A DNA stretch of 36,066 nt from UBA4655 sp044337015 (GTDB lineage Bacteria; Planctomycetota; Planctomycetia; Pirellulales; UBA1268), in contig JBIIOJ010000006.1 in the NCBI GenBank assembly GCA_044337015.1, positions 1-36,066 of the forward strand, read 5' to 3'. This document shows positions 32,801-36,066 of the stretch, in pieces. A model generated the notes under the pieces. The model was not told the origin of the DNA. It ran no database searches and saw nothing but the letters and a program-made list of their open reading frames with translations. Numbering within the stretch: the stretch's first letter is position 1; each line of letters starts with the position of its first letter. A program made the translations under genes and the position numbers.

Positions 32801-34599
32801 GTGCCCGCGCCCTGCTTCGCCAATGCGATCGATCCACCACCGTTGCCAGTGATCGAGCCTGCGAACGTGGACAACCCGGTGAAATTCGTCGTGAGCGTCG
32901 CGGTGCCGACCGCGGCGTTCGTCGTGAGCGTCGCCGCGGCGGAGCCGGAGAGCGGGCCGACCGAGACGGAATAGCCGTTGAGATCGAGCGTGCCCGCGTT
33001 CACCGCGACCGGGGCGATCGTGGAGCCGAGCGCCGAGCTAGTGCCGGCCCGCAGCGTGCCGGACGAGATGGTCGAACCGCCCGCGTAGGTGTTGGCCGCG
33101 TTGAGGAGCAGGAGGCCATTGCCCACCTTCGTGAGCCCGCCCGCACCGCTGATCGTCGAATTGACCGTGACCGTGCGGTTGGCGTCGGCGTCGAAGGCGT
33201 GCCGCGCCGTCGCGCCGACGAGTTCGAACGCGGAGAGACCGGAGATGGAGAGGTCGCCGCCGGCCAAATTGCCAATCGTGCCGGAATTAAACGTGATTCT
33301 GCGGGTTGAGCCGGCACTGCCGAGGCCCGTCGTGGCCCCGGACTGGATCGTGGTCGCCCGGAGCGAGGCGTTGTCGGAGAGTGTGATCACCGCACTGGCG
33401 AGAGCGCCGCCCAACACCTCTCCCAGCGTCAGAGTCCCCGACTCGAGCCGGACGCCCCCAGAAAGACCGACCGTGACATTGATCGGTATCGAAGTCGAAT
33501 TCAGCCGCGATCGCGCGAGCAACGCCGAGTTCATGCGGATTACTCCGGCGTCGGCGTAAAGGAAGGACGTACTGCCTCCGTCCCCACCATCCAGCCGACT
33601 GTCGCCTATCCGCACCGCGTTGAACGAGGCATCGACCGTTCCCCCGCGCAGGTCGAGCGTCGCGGAAACGGTACCGCTCTGATCGTTTGCCTGATTCCAG
33701 GCCATGTCGAGGTTTGCGGCGCCAGTGCCCGCCTGATTCCGAATGGTCACAGTCGGGTTTGTCAGGCCAGCTTGGAAACGGATGGCACCAGTTGCGTTCG
33801 ATCCAGCGTTCATATTCGGGCCCGACTGCGTGTTCCCCGCGTCGTTGGGACCCGATACCACGCGAATCGTGTCGAGTTGCAACGTGTTCGTCGTTCCCAG
33901 ATTGACCGTGGCGGCCGACGCGGTACCCGTCCCACGCCCAAGATCAATGGAACTGGCGACGAGGGTATTCGAGGCAGCCAGGTTCCACGTCGTGACGCCT
34001 CTCGGTGAGCCGTAATTGTTTTGGGGGAGCCCAATCATGAAACGATTGGCTGTGCCGGTGAAGTTGGCCAGACCTGAGAAATCGACCGTCGTGGGCTGGA
34101 TTCCCGATGTGACTTGGCCTACGTAGAAGATGCCATTGCTCGTCGTGTTGCTGTAGACGAGCGCCCCTCCCCCCTGGATGTTGACCAACGTGGTGTTGGC
34201 GGTCGTGCCACCCAGATTCGTAAAGAAGCCGGTTCCGGAGAGCGTGCTGCCGGCGTTGATCTGGAGGGTCTGAACGTTGCCGGTCGTGTTCAGGAAACGC
34301 AGCGAGCCGATCGAGTAGTTGCCGTCCACGACGCTCGTGACCGTGCCCGAGCCTGTGACGGCGCCGGCGTCACCGAACACGACGTTCTGTCCGGCGGGTG
34401 AGAGATCATTGCTCCAGTTGAGGAGCGTGCTCCAGCTGCGGTTCGTGCCGCCGCCACCGGCATCCCACGTGACCGTTTGCGCGCGAAGTTCGGCCGGGCC
34501 GCCCACCAAGCCGAGCAGGCCTGCCGCGCATGCGACAGCCATGGCCGATCGCAGCAGATCGACTCGAAGAAGTTTGCCCGACCTTCGGTACCCCACCAT
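14803..34599 (-). CDS. Giant secreted autotransporter-repeat protein with PEP-CTERM tail
   Basis: About 6,598 residues from an ATG at 34599. The frame also opens at a TTG at 34635, but the ATG gives a cleaner signal peptide: basic MVGYRRSGKLLR, then SAMAVACAAGLLGLVGG, cleavage near LRAQ. The body is Gly/Ser/Thr/Asn-rich with almost no cysteine. By eye I count about thirty autotransporter-associated beta-strand repeats of the form LTKxGxGTLxLSGxNTYxG followed by TxVxxGTLxxG, which predicts a very long beta-helical or solenoid filament. The end shows GDGLIAPGNSPGILTV, normally followed by a barrel in autotransporters. Here a ~200-residue domain follows instead, then PEP, a membrane helix and RRRK. 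The protein is therefore probably exported by Sec, handled by an exosortase, and displayed at the surface as an adhesin, sheath or matrix fibre. No catalytic motif is seen. Confidence 0.9.
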   Translation of the reverse strand: MVGYRRSGKLLRVDLLRSAMAVACAAGLLGLVGGPAELRAQTVTWDAGGGGTNRSWSTLLNWSNDLSPAGQNVVFGDAGAVTGSGTVTSVVDGNYSIGSLRFLNTTGNVQTLQINAGSTLSGTGFFTNLGGTTANTTLVNIQGGGALVYSNTTSNGIFYVGQVTSGIQPTTVDFSGLANFTGTANRFMIGLPQNNYGSPRGVTTWNLAASNTLVASSIDLGRGTGTASAATVNLGTTNTLQLDTIRVVSGPNDAGNTQSGPNMNAGSNATGAIRFQAGLTNPTVTIRNQAGTGAANLDMAWNQANDQSGTVSATLDLRGGTVDASFNAVRIGDSRLDGGDGGSTSFLYADAGVIRMNSALLARSRLNSTSIPINVTVGLSGGVRLESGTLTLGEVLGGALASAVITLSDNASLRATTIQSGATTGLGSAGSTRRITFNSGTIGNLAGGDLSISGLSAFELVGATARHAFDADANRTVTVNSTISGAGGLTKVGNGLLLLNAANTYAGGSTISSGTLRAGTSSALGSTIAPVAVNAGTLDLNGYSVSVGPLSGSAAATLTTNAAVGTATLTTNFTGLSTFAGSITGNGGGSIALAKQGAGTLLLYGSNSVQAATVAAGGLVYGSRAATAGTTTVASGATLGLGVSAGDPAYYGSADIDALFAGTLAGVSNSSGVSNVGIDTSAGDFTYASSIAGPRGLTKYGSNTLTLSGNSSFTGGLVVAGGRVVPQSAASIGLGPVTLGGGTFDVGNLAVTNTLLVTGSGTLALAVSNTFAGTTQIEGGRLVFESAAALPSQSIGPLLFSAGAGTMSLVRNVDENLRVTAANIVRSAGGAGNFVVGGGTNSNANGFSIAAQSPGFIDPGVFYGGSNFAWYDGTGASGFVRGINYTTDGATVRTTGATASNVGSIAHQQFTGDATGQTTGTFTTLAFTETATVYTLNASQQVTVTGILKSGTGTTTMSGGSGIRVATAGSDLVVRTDLASGTLTISNAILDNGQSGLTKSGAGTLRLGVANTFAGNVWPVEGTLAVANANSLQSATLAMTAAGSGTVSFLQNSTLGGLSGSRNVDFGGFQVTVGNNNGSTAYSGILTSGTLVKTGAGTLSLSGANTLAGPTSINQGAIAIDWLSDAGLGSPLGAAGTVNIGTSTTTGTLRYVGTVSSTSNRVINLAGTTGGATLDAAGSGAIVLTGTGAATGSGNKTLTLTGTSTAANQIGQITRPASGTLSVDKTGSGLWRLTGQSTYDAQLRVLDGTLVIAGQVQNTGPGPFGEATSTALLPVVGSSAAGATGTVALLSEGFAVARGFSVAASGSGSTQAVILGGVGSGTATFSNGQSIRLGRDVTLQASTGGMAVFAGDWQELDGGANPAVTFTVGSAGNAGTVVFGSLLPISIRAVNVPYGTLRLDGGNETISFDTPVTLGGTEGGTLDLYGTEQPLRSLSFAGTASGVSDGLGGGSLVLFNSGSNAAVNVAGTGHTIATTVYLDDAATFTVNGLGRLAISGEVADGLTAGKGFTKAGLGTLELSGVNTYTGPTAINGGTLQVGSGGTAGSLNPASGISGSAGATLAFNRSNTIAQGSDFASSIGGGINVSQFGTGTLALTGANTYTGTTSVLAGTLVIGDGGTAGSVDGTAGLVLGDGRLVINRSDTFTQAFGGTVIRGAAGVAAGPSNTLNFGAITLLPGGSLDIPTTGSFITSSPNVTGILEGITYGGTTWAVSGTTSPITGLSNYTLTSLALNDPTNYLSANVDVDSSPTLTGAIAANTLRFASAAPTTVSLAGSSTVAGGILVAAGVGSNLSTITGGTLAGAAGELMVVQNNASGGLEFGAVIADGTGPTVLSKTGEGGLSLTAANTFSGATRVVAGTLAVDNALALQNSTLDLSDVNAGVITFGQNSTIGGLTGSRSLDLDGTTLSVRNNGASNVYSGILFDGGLIQAGSGTLSLTGNNTYAGPTSIHAGTLQLGIGGTAGSIASSSSITGSAGGTLAFNRSDAVVQGVDFVAAITGGVGVSQLGSGTLTLAGTNTFSGASRVVAGTLRILNANALGADTGQILVEQGTLDLGSLQLIRTGTVSLAGGTIQSGLIMNDTTAFDARAGMLSAVLTGEAGFTKSTAGTVTVTGSNSYFGATTVNGGVLNIVGTIGGTGGTVITGGTLTMAGSNIGTGQTNVTNGRLEIQSPAGLYGGSTFSWTAQNITVGSGGILSVRVGSGGFSDANVTTLLTNLGGTGAAVNNNGLMAGSTIGIDTTNGLFTLADSVRNSTGSGGGALSLIKYGGNALLVTGSNTYTGPTTVSSGTLQIGSGGAAGGIWSSGSISLGSDAVLGFNRTDAYGGAYVNPITGGGRVLQSSGTLTLAGSGSYSGGTTLSAGQLNINTPTAIGTGTLAVTAAATLGNTSGAAIALTTNNPLLFSGSFNFSGPNDLNLGTGPVTLSGTTAATSTANVSAGSLTLGGPLTTSTAGLTKTGAGTLVLGGSSSSTGPTTVSAGRLNVNNPFALGTGTLTVAASGTLGNSSGGAVTIAGNPIVFGGNFTYAGPNDMNLGTGAVTLTGTPTATVSFGTLTLGVPITPSTSGLTKAGAGTLVLAGNNSLVTGSMTASAGILRMGSATALGTGTTTVASGATLDLNGFSTGVPLSVAGAGLTGVYPANTLGGIINSSTTSASTVSGSMAFTAATSIGGAGLSFARPSTAAATAPAAGAGDITLSGPISNAAFGLTKVGNNRLFVTGSAAYAGATTVNAGSLVLSGSGVLWNQTGITVNPNASLVFNNAAGFPAAAASRSGTVAIRPITLNAATFNLFGNSSVSGTESLGTGSLLANAGFNVVTLSGSAGSALVLSGGTLSTANASGLLIRGNNLGGGLPANGRTNAVFNTAPTAIGSTNVTNNVLNRGIVPWAIVDQSAVGSGTSFLVYSSGTGVRPLASTEYQQLTTLGSGTNGNNWYVSSSSLSGTAGQNVSPNSLTLQGSGSISLGSRSFLLPQSGGILAYGRNNDIGGGQGFIGSGTTSLFVTVAGGTSRLTLSSPLGYSSTFTPSSIGKSGEGELVLSAGGFLPLPVYLNSGTLTLAGGQNTLAYRVATPPAATAVNTVAPTASILYVSTGGVLDLNGNNQAFGGLVGNAGSSALPGSGGIVTNSSTTTAATLTVVPFAASTFAGNITGNLNFARAGLGLLTLTASNTYTGSTVVAGQGVTLQDLGTLENTSRLSIVGVPLIWSDTGIAAVANRLPSTAPIDLLGGSLSWSSRTNLTSGISTGTVTPVRGNSYLNVVTAGTGSPTLTVAGLGGRSTGATLTFAGSGTLGYSGTNAGILITANPSVTNGMIGGWAVTNAVNPAGGSGGFVTYDPVFGIRPVASYATTVAQMASGSNVRLTTSSTFNAGTTVANSLTLNTTTGTYSFGSVSDLVNLESGGILFQAASTIGGTAGSGRLTAGGSGATSGTRELFIHALASGTLNSSVVDNPAGAAVALVLGGQVGNTFQLNGNNTYTGGSYVNYATVLLSSTSGYAIPGDLYATGGSQATVDSASNNTLVRWLANNQMAPTGAIAIRGGAQIDLNGFSNRVAGLTFVNDTSGTGNVPQAVLTGTGTLTVDGPISVPTPTQAALIPVIAGNLDLGGGNRTLAVDPIAAVPGQIGLAINAGIRNGSLTSTGSGVVFLGGVSGSTASVTQNAGTLVLGNTGVLGGRLALNSPAMLEMRGGAFTVGSLTGSGTVTNNTTSIGTNTAATLTFGADSTSGTYSGVFTNFVNTQPGTLTAQTLNVTKIGSGTTTLTGSSQLADMGTFTLSRGGMTLTDSGALGFNVITVNPGGILTLDNSVLAMNNRLGGPTLLSATNARAAVTLSAGRLTIVGNATTSGTEALSSGGLSVNAGFNVVTLSGSASTALVLTGGTLSGTNSPGLLIRGNNLGAGLPANGRTNAIFTTVPAAIGQTGTEGTFNRGIVPWAIVDQSAVGSGTSFFVYTSGTGARPLASNEYQQLTTLATGTNNNNWYVSSALLSGTAGQNVSPNSLTLQGSGSLTLGSRSVLLPQSGGILAYGGNNEIGGGQGFVSGANTQNLVFAVAGGASRLTVSSPLGFTPAAVAANVINKFGDGELVLSAGGFLPRALYLNSGTVTLAGGRNTLMQGLAVAPAANAINTPAPGSVSALYVSAGGALDLNGNDQAFRGLFSNAGNTSLPGSGGVVTNSSATAATLTVFPNAASTFAGSITGNLGFARAGLNVLTMTAPNTYTGPTVLAGQGVTLQDLGTLENTSRVSIVGVPLSWIDTGFAPVSNRLGTAPIDLLGGSLSWTSRADLVGPLGEVTSSAITTGTVSPVRGNSFLNVTTTGSSNPRMTIAGLGTRGTGATLTFAGSGTLGYSGTNAGILITANPSVTNGMIGGWAVTNGATPGFGTGGFVTYDSVFGIRPLATVGNAVSQLLSGSNVRLASGTTLAAGTTLANSLVFGGGSLSFASPSDLLNLESGGLLFQAASTLGGTAGSGRITAGGSGATSGTRELFVHNVSTGTLTLNSSVIDNPAGAAVALVLGQTGTTFTLAGNNTHTAGTYVNYSIVQLASPAGYAIPGDLYATGGSTATADSLSSATVVRWLTNNQMAPTGSIAIRGGAQIDLNGFSNTIAGLSFMNDTQGSGLAPPAVLTSSTNGTGLLTLTGPISVPNPTQAALIPVIAGNLDLGGGNRTVAVDPIAAVPGQIGLAINAGIRNGSLTSTGNGVVFLGGVSGPTASVAQNAGTLVLGNTGFLGGGLSLGSAATLDMRGGAFTVGSLAGSGTVTNDTTFSAASTAGTLTFGFDNTSTTFSGVITNFNNALLGAVTGMPLNLTKIGSGTTSLTGISNTVDTGTFTIWQGGVAFSGAGASAFNAVTVNRGGSLVLDNSSAAVNNRLGGQTLLNSVAARGVVTLGGGSLGLVGNATTMVSETVATLSPGSGGSLITIDAANTAGITLSTGTIGAQNSQGSMLIRGIDATAPGSNVGTLLTTFGITTGTAGTKTMPIRPDIIVDPNSTGLGTGFAVRETGNNRLRAIAPSELEGTLAAAVTTANYGLSTTQSAPLSSASGVQMIQSLTLNSGGGVVGLLDSQLTVTSGGILAFAGNTGLGVGKITSGGSTTVLHTIGTGTLSLDGSIVNSTAGIVKAGDGTLVLGRRQYYTDTAGTNGTTINGGTLRLAGGDNTILVRGTAATPTLSSLFANGGTFDMNGTTQLVERIQSVGTLPGTGASIAGTSGSRLVSVTSGNTTFAGSLTGAVELQKSGTGVLTLVSGQDTTGGVIVRGGGLTLRDSGSFSASSGVTVNQATLLFDDTGLSANTSRLGSSPLTLAGASLTVLSRQSTQPVYALSSLGLSGGQSTITLTQPAGSGTSGSSLDVTVSSLSRTANSVLNIVGSNAATGLGQPGPNPRLALTGTSNTSGILGGWAVISSTNWATLALNGSGVVGGLGDLGFTPFTTGTTILTAGNAPTANLTDSAARTGIPTTTINSFRLTAGVANTLGTAGTPATLTLASGGLMSISGSSQFTEGATAGGSGITSGTDNLFTFVTSSTLNLAVPIRNNGANPIGLTKSGDGILRLSATANNTYSGTTVVNAGTLLLGGTGNVQVPGNLVIAGNGAAVTMSGTQGQIASTSTVSLLGGGVLTLTGSNTLAGLVFDNLGGSATPTVAVGTGRLTLSGSGAITASNDNPAFTPTISGSSLVFTDANPVITTSGLSPLDLLISGTITSAGGRITKAGVGSLVLSASNTFTTGVNLSAGTLFVDNSAALGTGTLTFTGGNLQSLSGVRTIANPVTVAGDFSLGGSLGTNDIILSGTVDLGASQRTITVADIVSSGTLSGLVTGAGGLTKAGNGLLLLSGTNTFGGPLVINRGTLVTGSITSGGVAGATGTSSADPANLVLGGGRLQYTGATGTTNRGFTLTNSTNSAIDVTTGATNLAFTGPIAASTGGFAKLGSGTLTLTGSSDYTGSTSVSAGTLRIGSAGTTGGIWSSGTILLGLSGTLDFARTDNYGGAYANPITGPGRIQLSSGTLTLTGANDYSGSTNITAGSRLVIGPGGRLFGTGTSSTITNAGTLEFASAEASMVGGVISGTGGLVKGGAGLLTLSGTNIFTGGLTLSAGTLSLDNNAALGGATSRLTILGGALDVTAARTIANNNPQTWNNGFTFLGSNSLNLGTGTVTLGVTPTVTVTSSTLTVGGRIDGTGFGLTKSGAGALLLSASNAYTAATTVNDGTLAIGHAFAMGSGTAALTVNGGRLDLGGLGVSRSGPITLAGGTIASGTLTNTGSALDARSGAIVSALAGAAGLVKTTAGTVVLSGSNTFAGNTTLTEGVLSLESATALGNSGTIGFGGGTLRFAASGTTDYSSRFSSAASQAYNLDVASTGTVTLASPFGGSGGTLAKMGAGTLAIAGTTAYTGNTLVSDGTLVVRGLLNSPLTTVQAGGVLGGSGRLAGGLTGDGLIAPGNSPGILTVTGQLTPTGTTSFAFEFSGTGSPAWNTATASINDVLRLTNADPFTSPLTTGNLVNIYFDVETLANGDVFLGGFYSDSPNELLDFAAEIGSPTYAFYVLGDGSGTSMSYNGKNYYSLANYDPSLMNIAVSVVTVPQANYADGTIYDGQVTQFVIIPEPTSLALAGLGVAIAAWALRRRK
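14806..14877 (-). other. PEP-CTERM sorting signal
   Basis: The last 24 codons of the giant protein encode PEPTSLALAGLG, a continuing hydrophobic helix (VAIAAWAL) and the basic end RRRK. This is the tripartite PEP-CTERM signal recognised by exosortase/EpsH systems. No exosortase gene lies in this window. Confidence 0.9.
17540..20155 (-). repeat. Internal block, copy 3, diverged and shortened
   Basis: Third, diverged copy. It aligns through FNAVTVNRGGSLVLDNSSA and NNRLGGQTLLNSVAARGVV, IRPDIIVDPNSTGLGTGFAV (replacing the IVPWAIVDQSAVGSGTSF region), SGGILAFAGNTGLGVGKI, ILGGWAVISS and SGITSGTDNLFTF. It lacks several segments of copies 1 and 2 and spans about 2.6 kb. Endpoints are estimated from protein similarity. 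Confidence 0.65.
20156..23315 (-). repeat. Internal ~1,040-aa block, copy 2
   Basis: Second copy. LLPQSGGILAYGGNNEIGGG aligns with copy 1 at a spacing of 3,120 bp (22561 against 25681), and the GDLYATGG segment at 3,146 bp. The drift comes from small in-frame indels such as the extra codons near EVTSSAITTG. Long DNA stretches are nearly identical between the copies, for example around 20600-20690 and 23760-23850, which suggests recent duplication or gene conversion. Confidence 0.85.
23316..26425 (-). repeat. Internal ~1,040-aa block, copy 1
   Basis: First copy (in translation order) of a very large tandem unit inside the giant gene. It begins near GVLWNQTGITVNPN and runs through marker segments GIVPWAIVDQSAVGSGTSF, LLPQSGGILAYGRNN, AGQGVTLQDLGTLENTSR, NPSVTNGMIGGWAVTN, NNQMAPTGAIAIRGGAQID and AAVPGQIGLAINAGIRNG. 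The same markers recur in copy 2 about 3.12-3.16 kb away. The boundary is approximate. Confidence 0.85.
26870..27535 (-). repeat. Tandem ~110-aa sub-repeat in the giant gene
   Basis: Two adjacent units of about 330 bp share the order LN-N-P-AIGTGTL / FALGTGTL, then ATLGNTSG / GTLGNSSG, FSGPNDLNLGTG / YAGPNDMNLGTG, TLGGPLTTSTAGLTKTGAG / TLGVPITPSTSGLTKAGAG. They show that short-period duplication also contributes to the gene's growth. Confidence 0.75.
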
Positions 34600-34714
34600 C
34601 AGACTGCTGCTTTCAAGAAAGGCAGGTCTATCCAAACCTCGCTGAGTGCAGAAGCGCGTTTTATTACGGCTTTGGCATTACGGCTTTACAGGAGAAGTGT
34701 TCCCCAGCACTAGA

Positions 34715-34743
34715 AATTTCCTTGATCGGTGCAAAATTGTCAA
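34715..34743 (-). promoter_or_regulatory. Candidate promoter of the giant gene
   Basis: On the minus strand a perfect TTGACA (34743-34738) is followed, after 17 bp, by GAAATT (34720-34715), a weak -10. It lies about 115 bp before the ATG at 34599, in an AT-richer stretch (34640-34790) unlike the surrounding DNA. The leader would be ~110 nt. No other function is apparent for this 200-bp gap. Confidence 0.4.
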
Positions 34744-34800
34744 GCAAAAGCCGGGAAGGGGTGAACAAGACGCTCTAAACGACCTATAAAAGGGTTCGCC

Positions 34801-34862
34801 GCGGCCGTAGCTCAGGTGGATAGAGCATGGGATTTCTAAAGGTGATTCACCTTCTCGGCCGT
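34801..34862 (+). pseudogene. Degenerate tRNA-Arg(TCT)-like sequence
   Basis: The first 39 nt match a tRNA 5' half: acceptor GCGGCCG (34801-34807), TA, D-stem GCTC/GAGC (34810-34813 and 34823-34826), and loop TTTCTAA with anticodon TCT at 34835-34837. The anticodon stem cannot pair (GGGA against AGGT). A small hairpin AAGGTG-ATT-CACCTT takes the place of the normal variable region and T-arm. CGGCCGT at 34856-34862 still pairs with the 5' acceptor (one G-T). Total length is only 62 nt, so it is unlikely to be a functional tRNA. It is best read as a tRNA gene with internal deletion. Confidence 0.6.
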
Positions 34863-35340
34863 TGTCGAAGACTCGTCGCAAGCACTCGGCCCACCCGGCC
34901 GCCCCTGGTGCTCTGACGCTCGCCAAGAAGCACAAGCCGAGCGTCATGCTTCTGGAAGCGGCGATCCGGGGAGGCGATGCGTTCGACCTCGTGCGTGAGC
35001 TCTCGGGGCTGCCAATTGCCTGTTCAAGGACGTCAGCCGAAAAGACCTGGTCACAGCCATCAAAAAAGAAGCTGCGGGAAAACCAGTGAAGCAAGGGCCT
35101 TATGCAGAGGTCGTGCGTCGACTGGAGTCTGGACCCCAAGGCTGCACTGGGCGACGGGAGCCTGACGCCCCAGGATTCCCAGGTGCTATCGCACGTTGCC
35201 TTTGGCCTCTCGAACGACGACATATCCAGGACGCTTTCCAGCAGTGTCGAGACGGTGAAAGAGCACGTCCAGAACATGCTTCGCAAGATGACCACACCGA
35301 CCGGCTCGTTCAGACTGGGGCCAGGACCGCTATGCCCAAG
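34863..35340 (+). pseudogene. Remains of a NarL/FixJ-type response regulator
   Basis: Pieces of one response regulator appear in order but in different frames. Around 34913-35005, LAKKHKPSVMLLEAAIRGG and DAFDLVREL resemble the phospho-acceptor region of a receiver domain, with Glu where the Asp should be (LLE for LLD). At 35011-35090, in another frame, CLFKDVSRKDLVTAIKKEAA resembles the end of a receiver domain (LLKDVSxxxLxxAI). At 35162-35291, in the first frame again, LTPQDSQVLSHVAFGLSNDD and TVKEHVQNMLRKM form a LuxR/GerE helix-turn-helix. The N-terminal ~40 residues and the middle of the receiver are missing, and the frame is lost again after the HTH. It is therefore a decayed gene. Confidence 0.65.
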
Positions 35341-35489
35341 CCCTCCTCCATTGACGCCGTCCCCCGGGAATCTGCGGCCAGACTCTCTTTTTGACGTAAA
35401 AGTTGAGGCATTCGCCAGCCGATGCTATCGTTAATTCAGTCGCGCCTGATCCTGCGGCATCACGCCAGCCCCCAGAAAACGGTTGTTTT

Positions 35490-36066
35490 TTGAACCTCTC
35501 TTTTCCGGGGCGACGCGGCCGCCGCCCCACCGGGCGATCGCCCGTGCGACGGAACGTGAGCCGCAGCCGGCTCTTCGGCGTGGAGACGCTTGAAGCCCGG
35601 CGGGTGCTGGCCACGATCACCGTCGATTCGCTCGCCGACAACACCACGAGCGACGCCTTCACGACGCTCCGCGAGGCGATCACGACGGCAAACGCGTCGG
35701 CCGACAACGACACGATCGTGTTCGCGTCGTCGCTGTTCACCGGCGGCCCGGGCACGATCACGCTTGGCTCCGCACTGCCGAGCGTCGTGACGACGGCGAC
35801 CGCCGGCACGCTCGCGATCACCGGCCCCGGCGCCGCCACGCTCACGCTCACCGCCAACAACGGCAACTACAACGTGCTCACGGTCAACTCCGGCGGCAAT
35901 GCCTCGCTCTCGGGCGTGACGGTGACGGGCGTGAACAGTAGCAGCAATTACGGTGCACTCCGGAACTCCGGCACGCTCGCGATCGACGGAGTCACCGTGG
36001 CGAACAACTACGCCGGCCTCGGCGGCGCCGGCGTCTACAACAATTTCGGCGGCATTCTCACGGTCT
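35490..36066 (+). CDS. LEPR-XLL-like repeat surface protein, N-terminal part
   Basis: Open to the window edge (192 complete codons read). The N-terminus is arginine-rich (FPGRRGRRPTGRSPVRRN), followed by LFGVETLEARRVLA, a variant of the LEPR-XLL motif typical of large planctomycete surface proteins. Then ITVDSLADNTTSDAFTTLRE and AITTANASADNDTIVF match the 'LREAI-x-AN-x-D-TI-F' entry of Pmp-like/choice-of-anchor beta-helix proteins. Beta-helical rungs follow (GNASLSGVTVTGVN, GTLAIDGVTVANNYAG, GAGVYNNFGG). The start is uncertain: TTG at 35490 is used because the basic head begins there; GTG at 35544 or 35556 are alternatives. It is likely secreted and surface-exposed. It is transcribed away from the giant gene. 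Confidence 0.75.
   Translation, partial: MNLSFPGRRGRRPTGRSPVRRNVSRSRLFGVETLEARRVLATITVDSLADNTTSDAFTTLREAITTANASADNDTIVFASSLFTGGPGTITLGSALPSVVTTATAGTLAITGPGAATLTLTANNGNYNVLTVNSGGNASLSGVTVTGVNSSSNYGALRNSGTLAIDGVTVANNYAGLGGAGVYNNFGGILTV

Noticed and set aside
14900..34500. CRISPR-like or tandem-repeat array impression from recurrent GCCGGCGAGCGTGAGCGTGCC-type words
   Set aside because: The words are the coding DNA of the GTLTL-type protein repeats, unevenly spaced and in frame; there are no uniform repeats and spacers.
35102..35434. 110-aa ORF as an intact LuxR-type regulator
   Set aside because: The HTH is good, but the upstream part is out of frame with the receiver remnants and the C-terminus becomes Pro-rich nonsense, so it was treated as part of a pseudogene.

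Overview
The window looks like a piece of a high-GC planctomycete chromosome (Planctomycetota, probably a Pirellulales-like lineage). The case rests on a PEP-CTERM sorting tail on a giant surface protein, a LEPR-XLL-like N-terminus (LEARRVLA) on a second surface protein, a membrane-anchored Ser/Thr kinase, and several small zinc-ribbon/membrane proteins of the kind common in that phylum. The taxonomic call is inference; no rRNA or marker gene fixes it.

Layout. Positions 1-1020 (minus) hold two membrane proteins of unknown function. A roughly 145-nt nested inverted repeat lies at 1112-1254. A compact minus-strand cluster follows, DUF309 protein > LON-domain protein > GTP cyclohydrolase I (1313-3062). 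Divergent from it run endonuclease III, dCTP deaminase, a 62-aa membrane protein, aspartyl-tRNA synthetase and tRNA-Val(TAC) (3078-6674). From 6862 to 14764 there is a mixed-strand housekeeping and unknown block: a small secreted peptide, a YbgC-like thioesterase, a frameshifted ACT-domain protein, a divergent pair of zinc-ribbon proteins, an HD phosphohydrolase, a mono-haem c-type protein, a protein kinase with a beta-rich outer domain, an HdeD-like membrane protein, and a 59-aa cysteine-rich protein overlapping it.

The right 20 kb is dominated by a single minus-strand gene (14803-34599, about 6,600 aa). It encodes a secreted protein made almost entirely of autotransporter-associated beta-strand repeats. 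It lacks an autotransporter barrel and ends in PEP-CTERM. Its interior contains a ~1,040-residue block present three times in tandem: two close copies and one diverged, shorter copy. Upstream of it, between 34801 and about 35340, lie a broken tRNA-Arg(TCT)-like sequence and the remains of a NarL/FixJ-type response regulator. The window ends inside a second, divergently transcribed repeat-type surface protein.

Functionally, the left part is DNA repair, nucleotide, folate and translation housekeeping. The right part is cell-surface architecture with a decayed regulatory locus between two surface genes. I found no CRISPR array, transposase, prophage module or obvious defence island. The most unusual content is the giant barrel-less repeat protein and its internal triplication.
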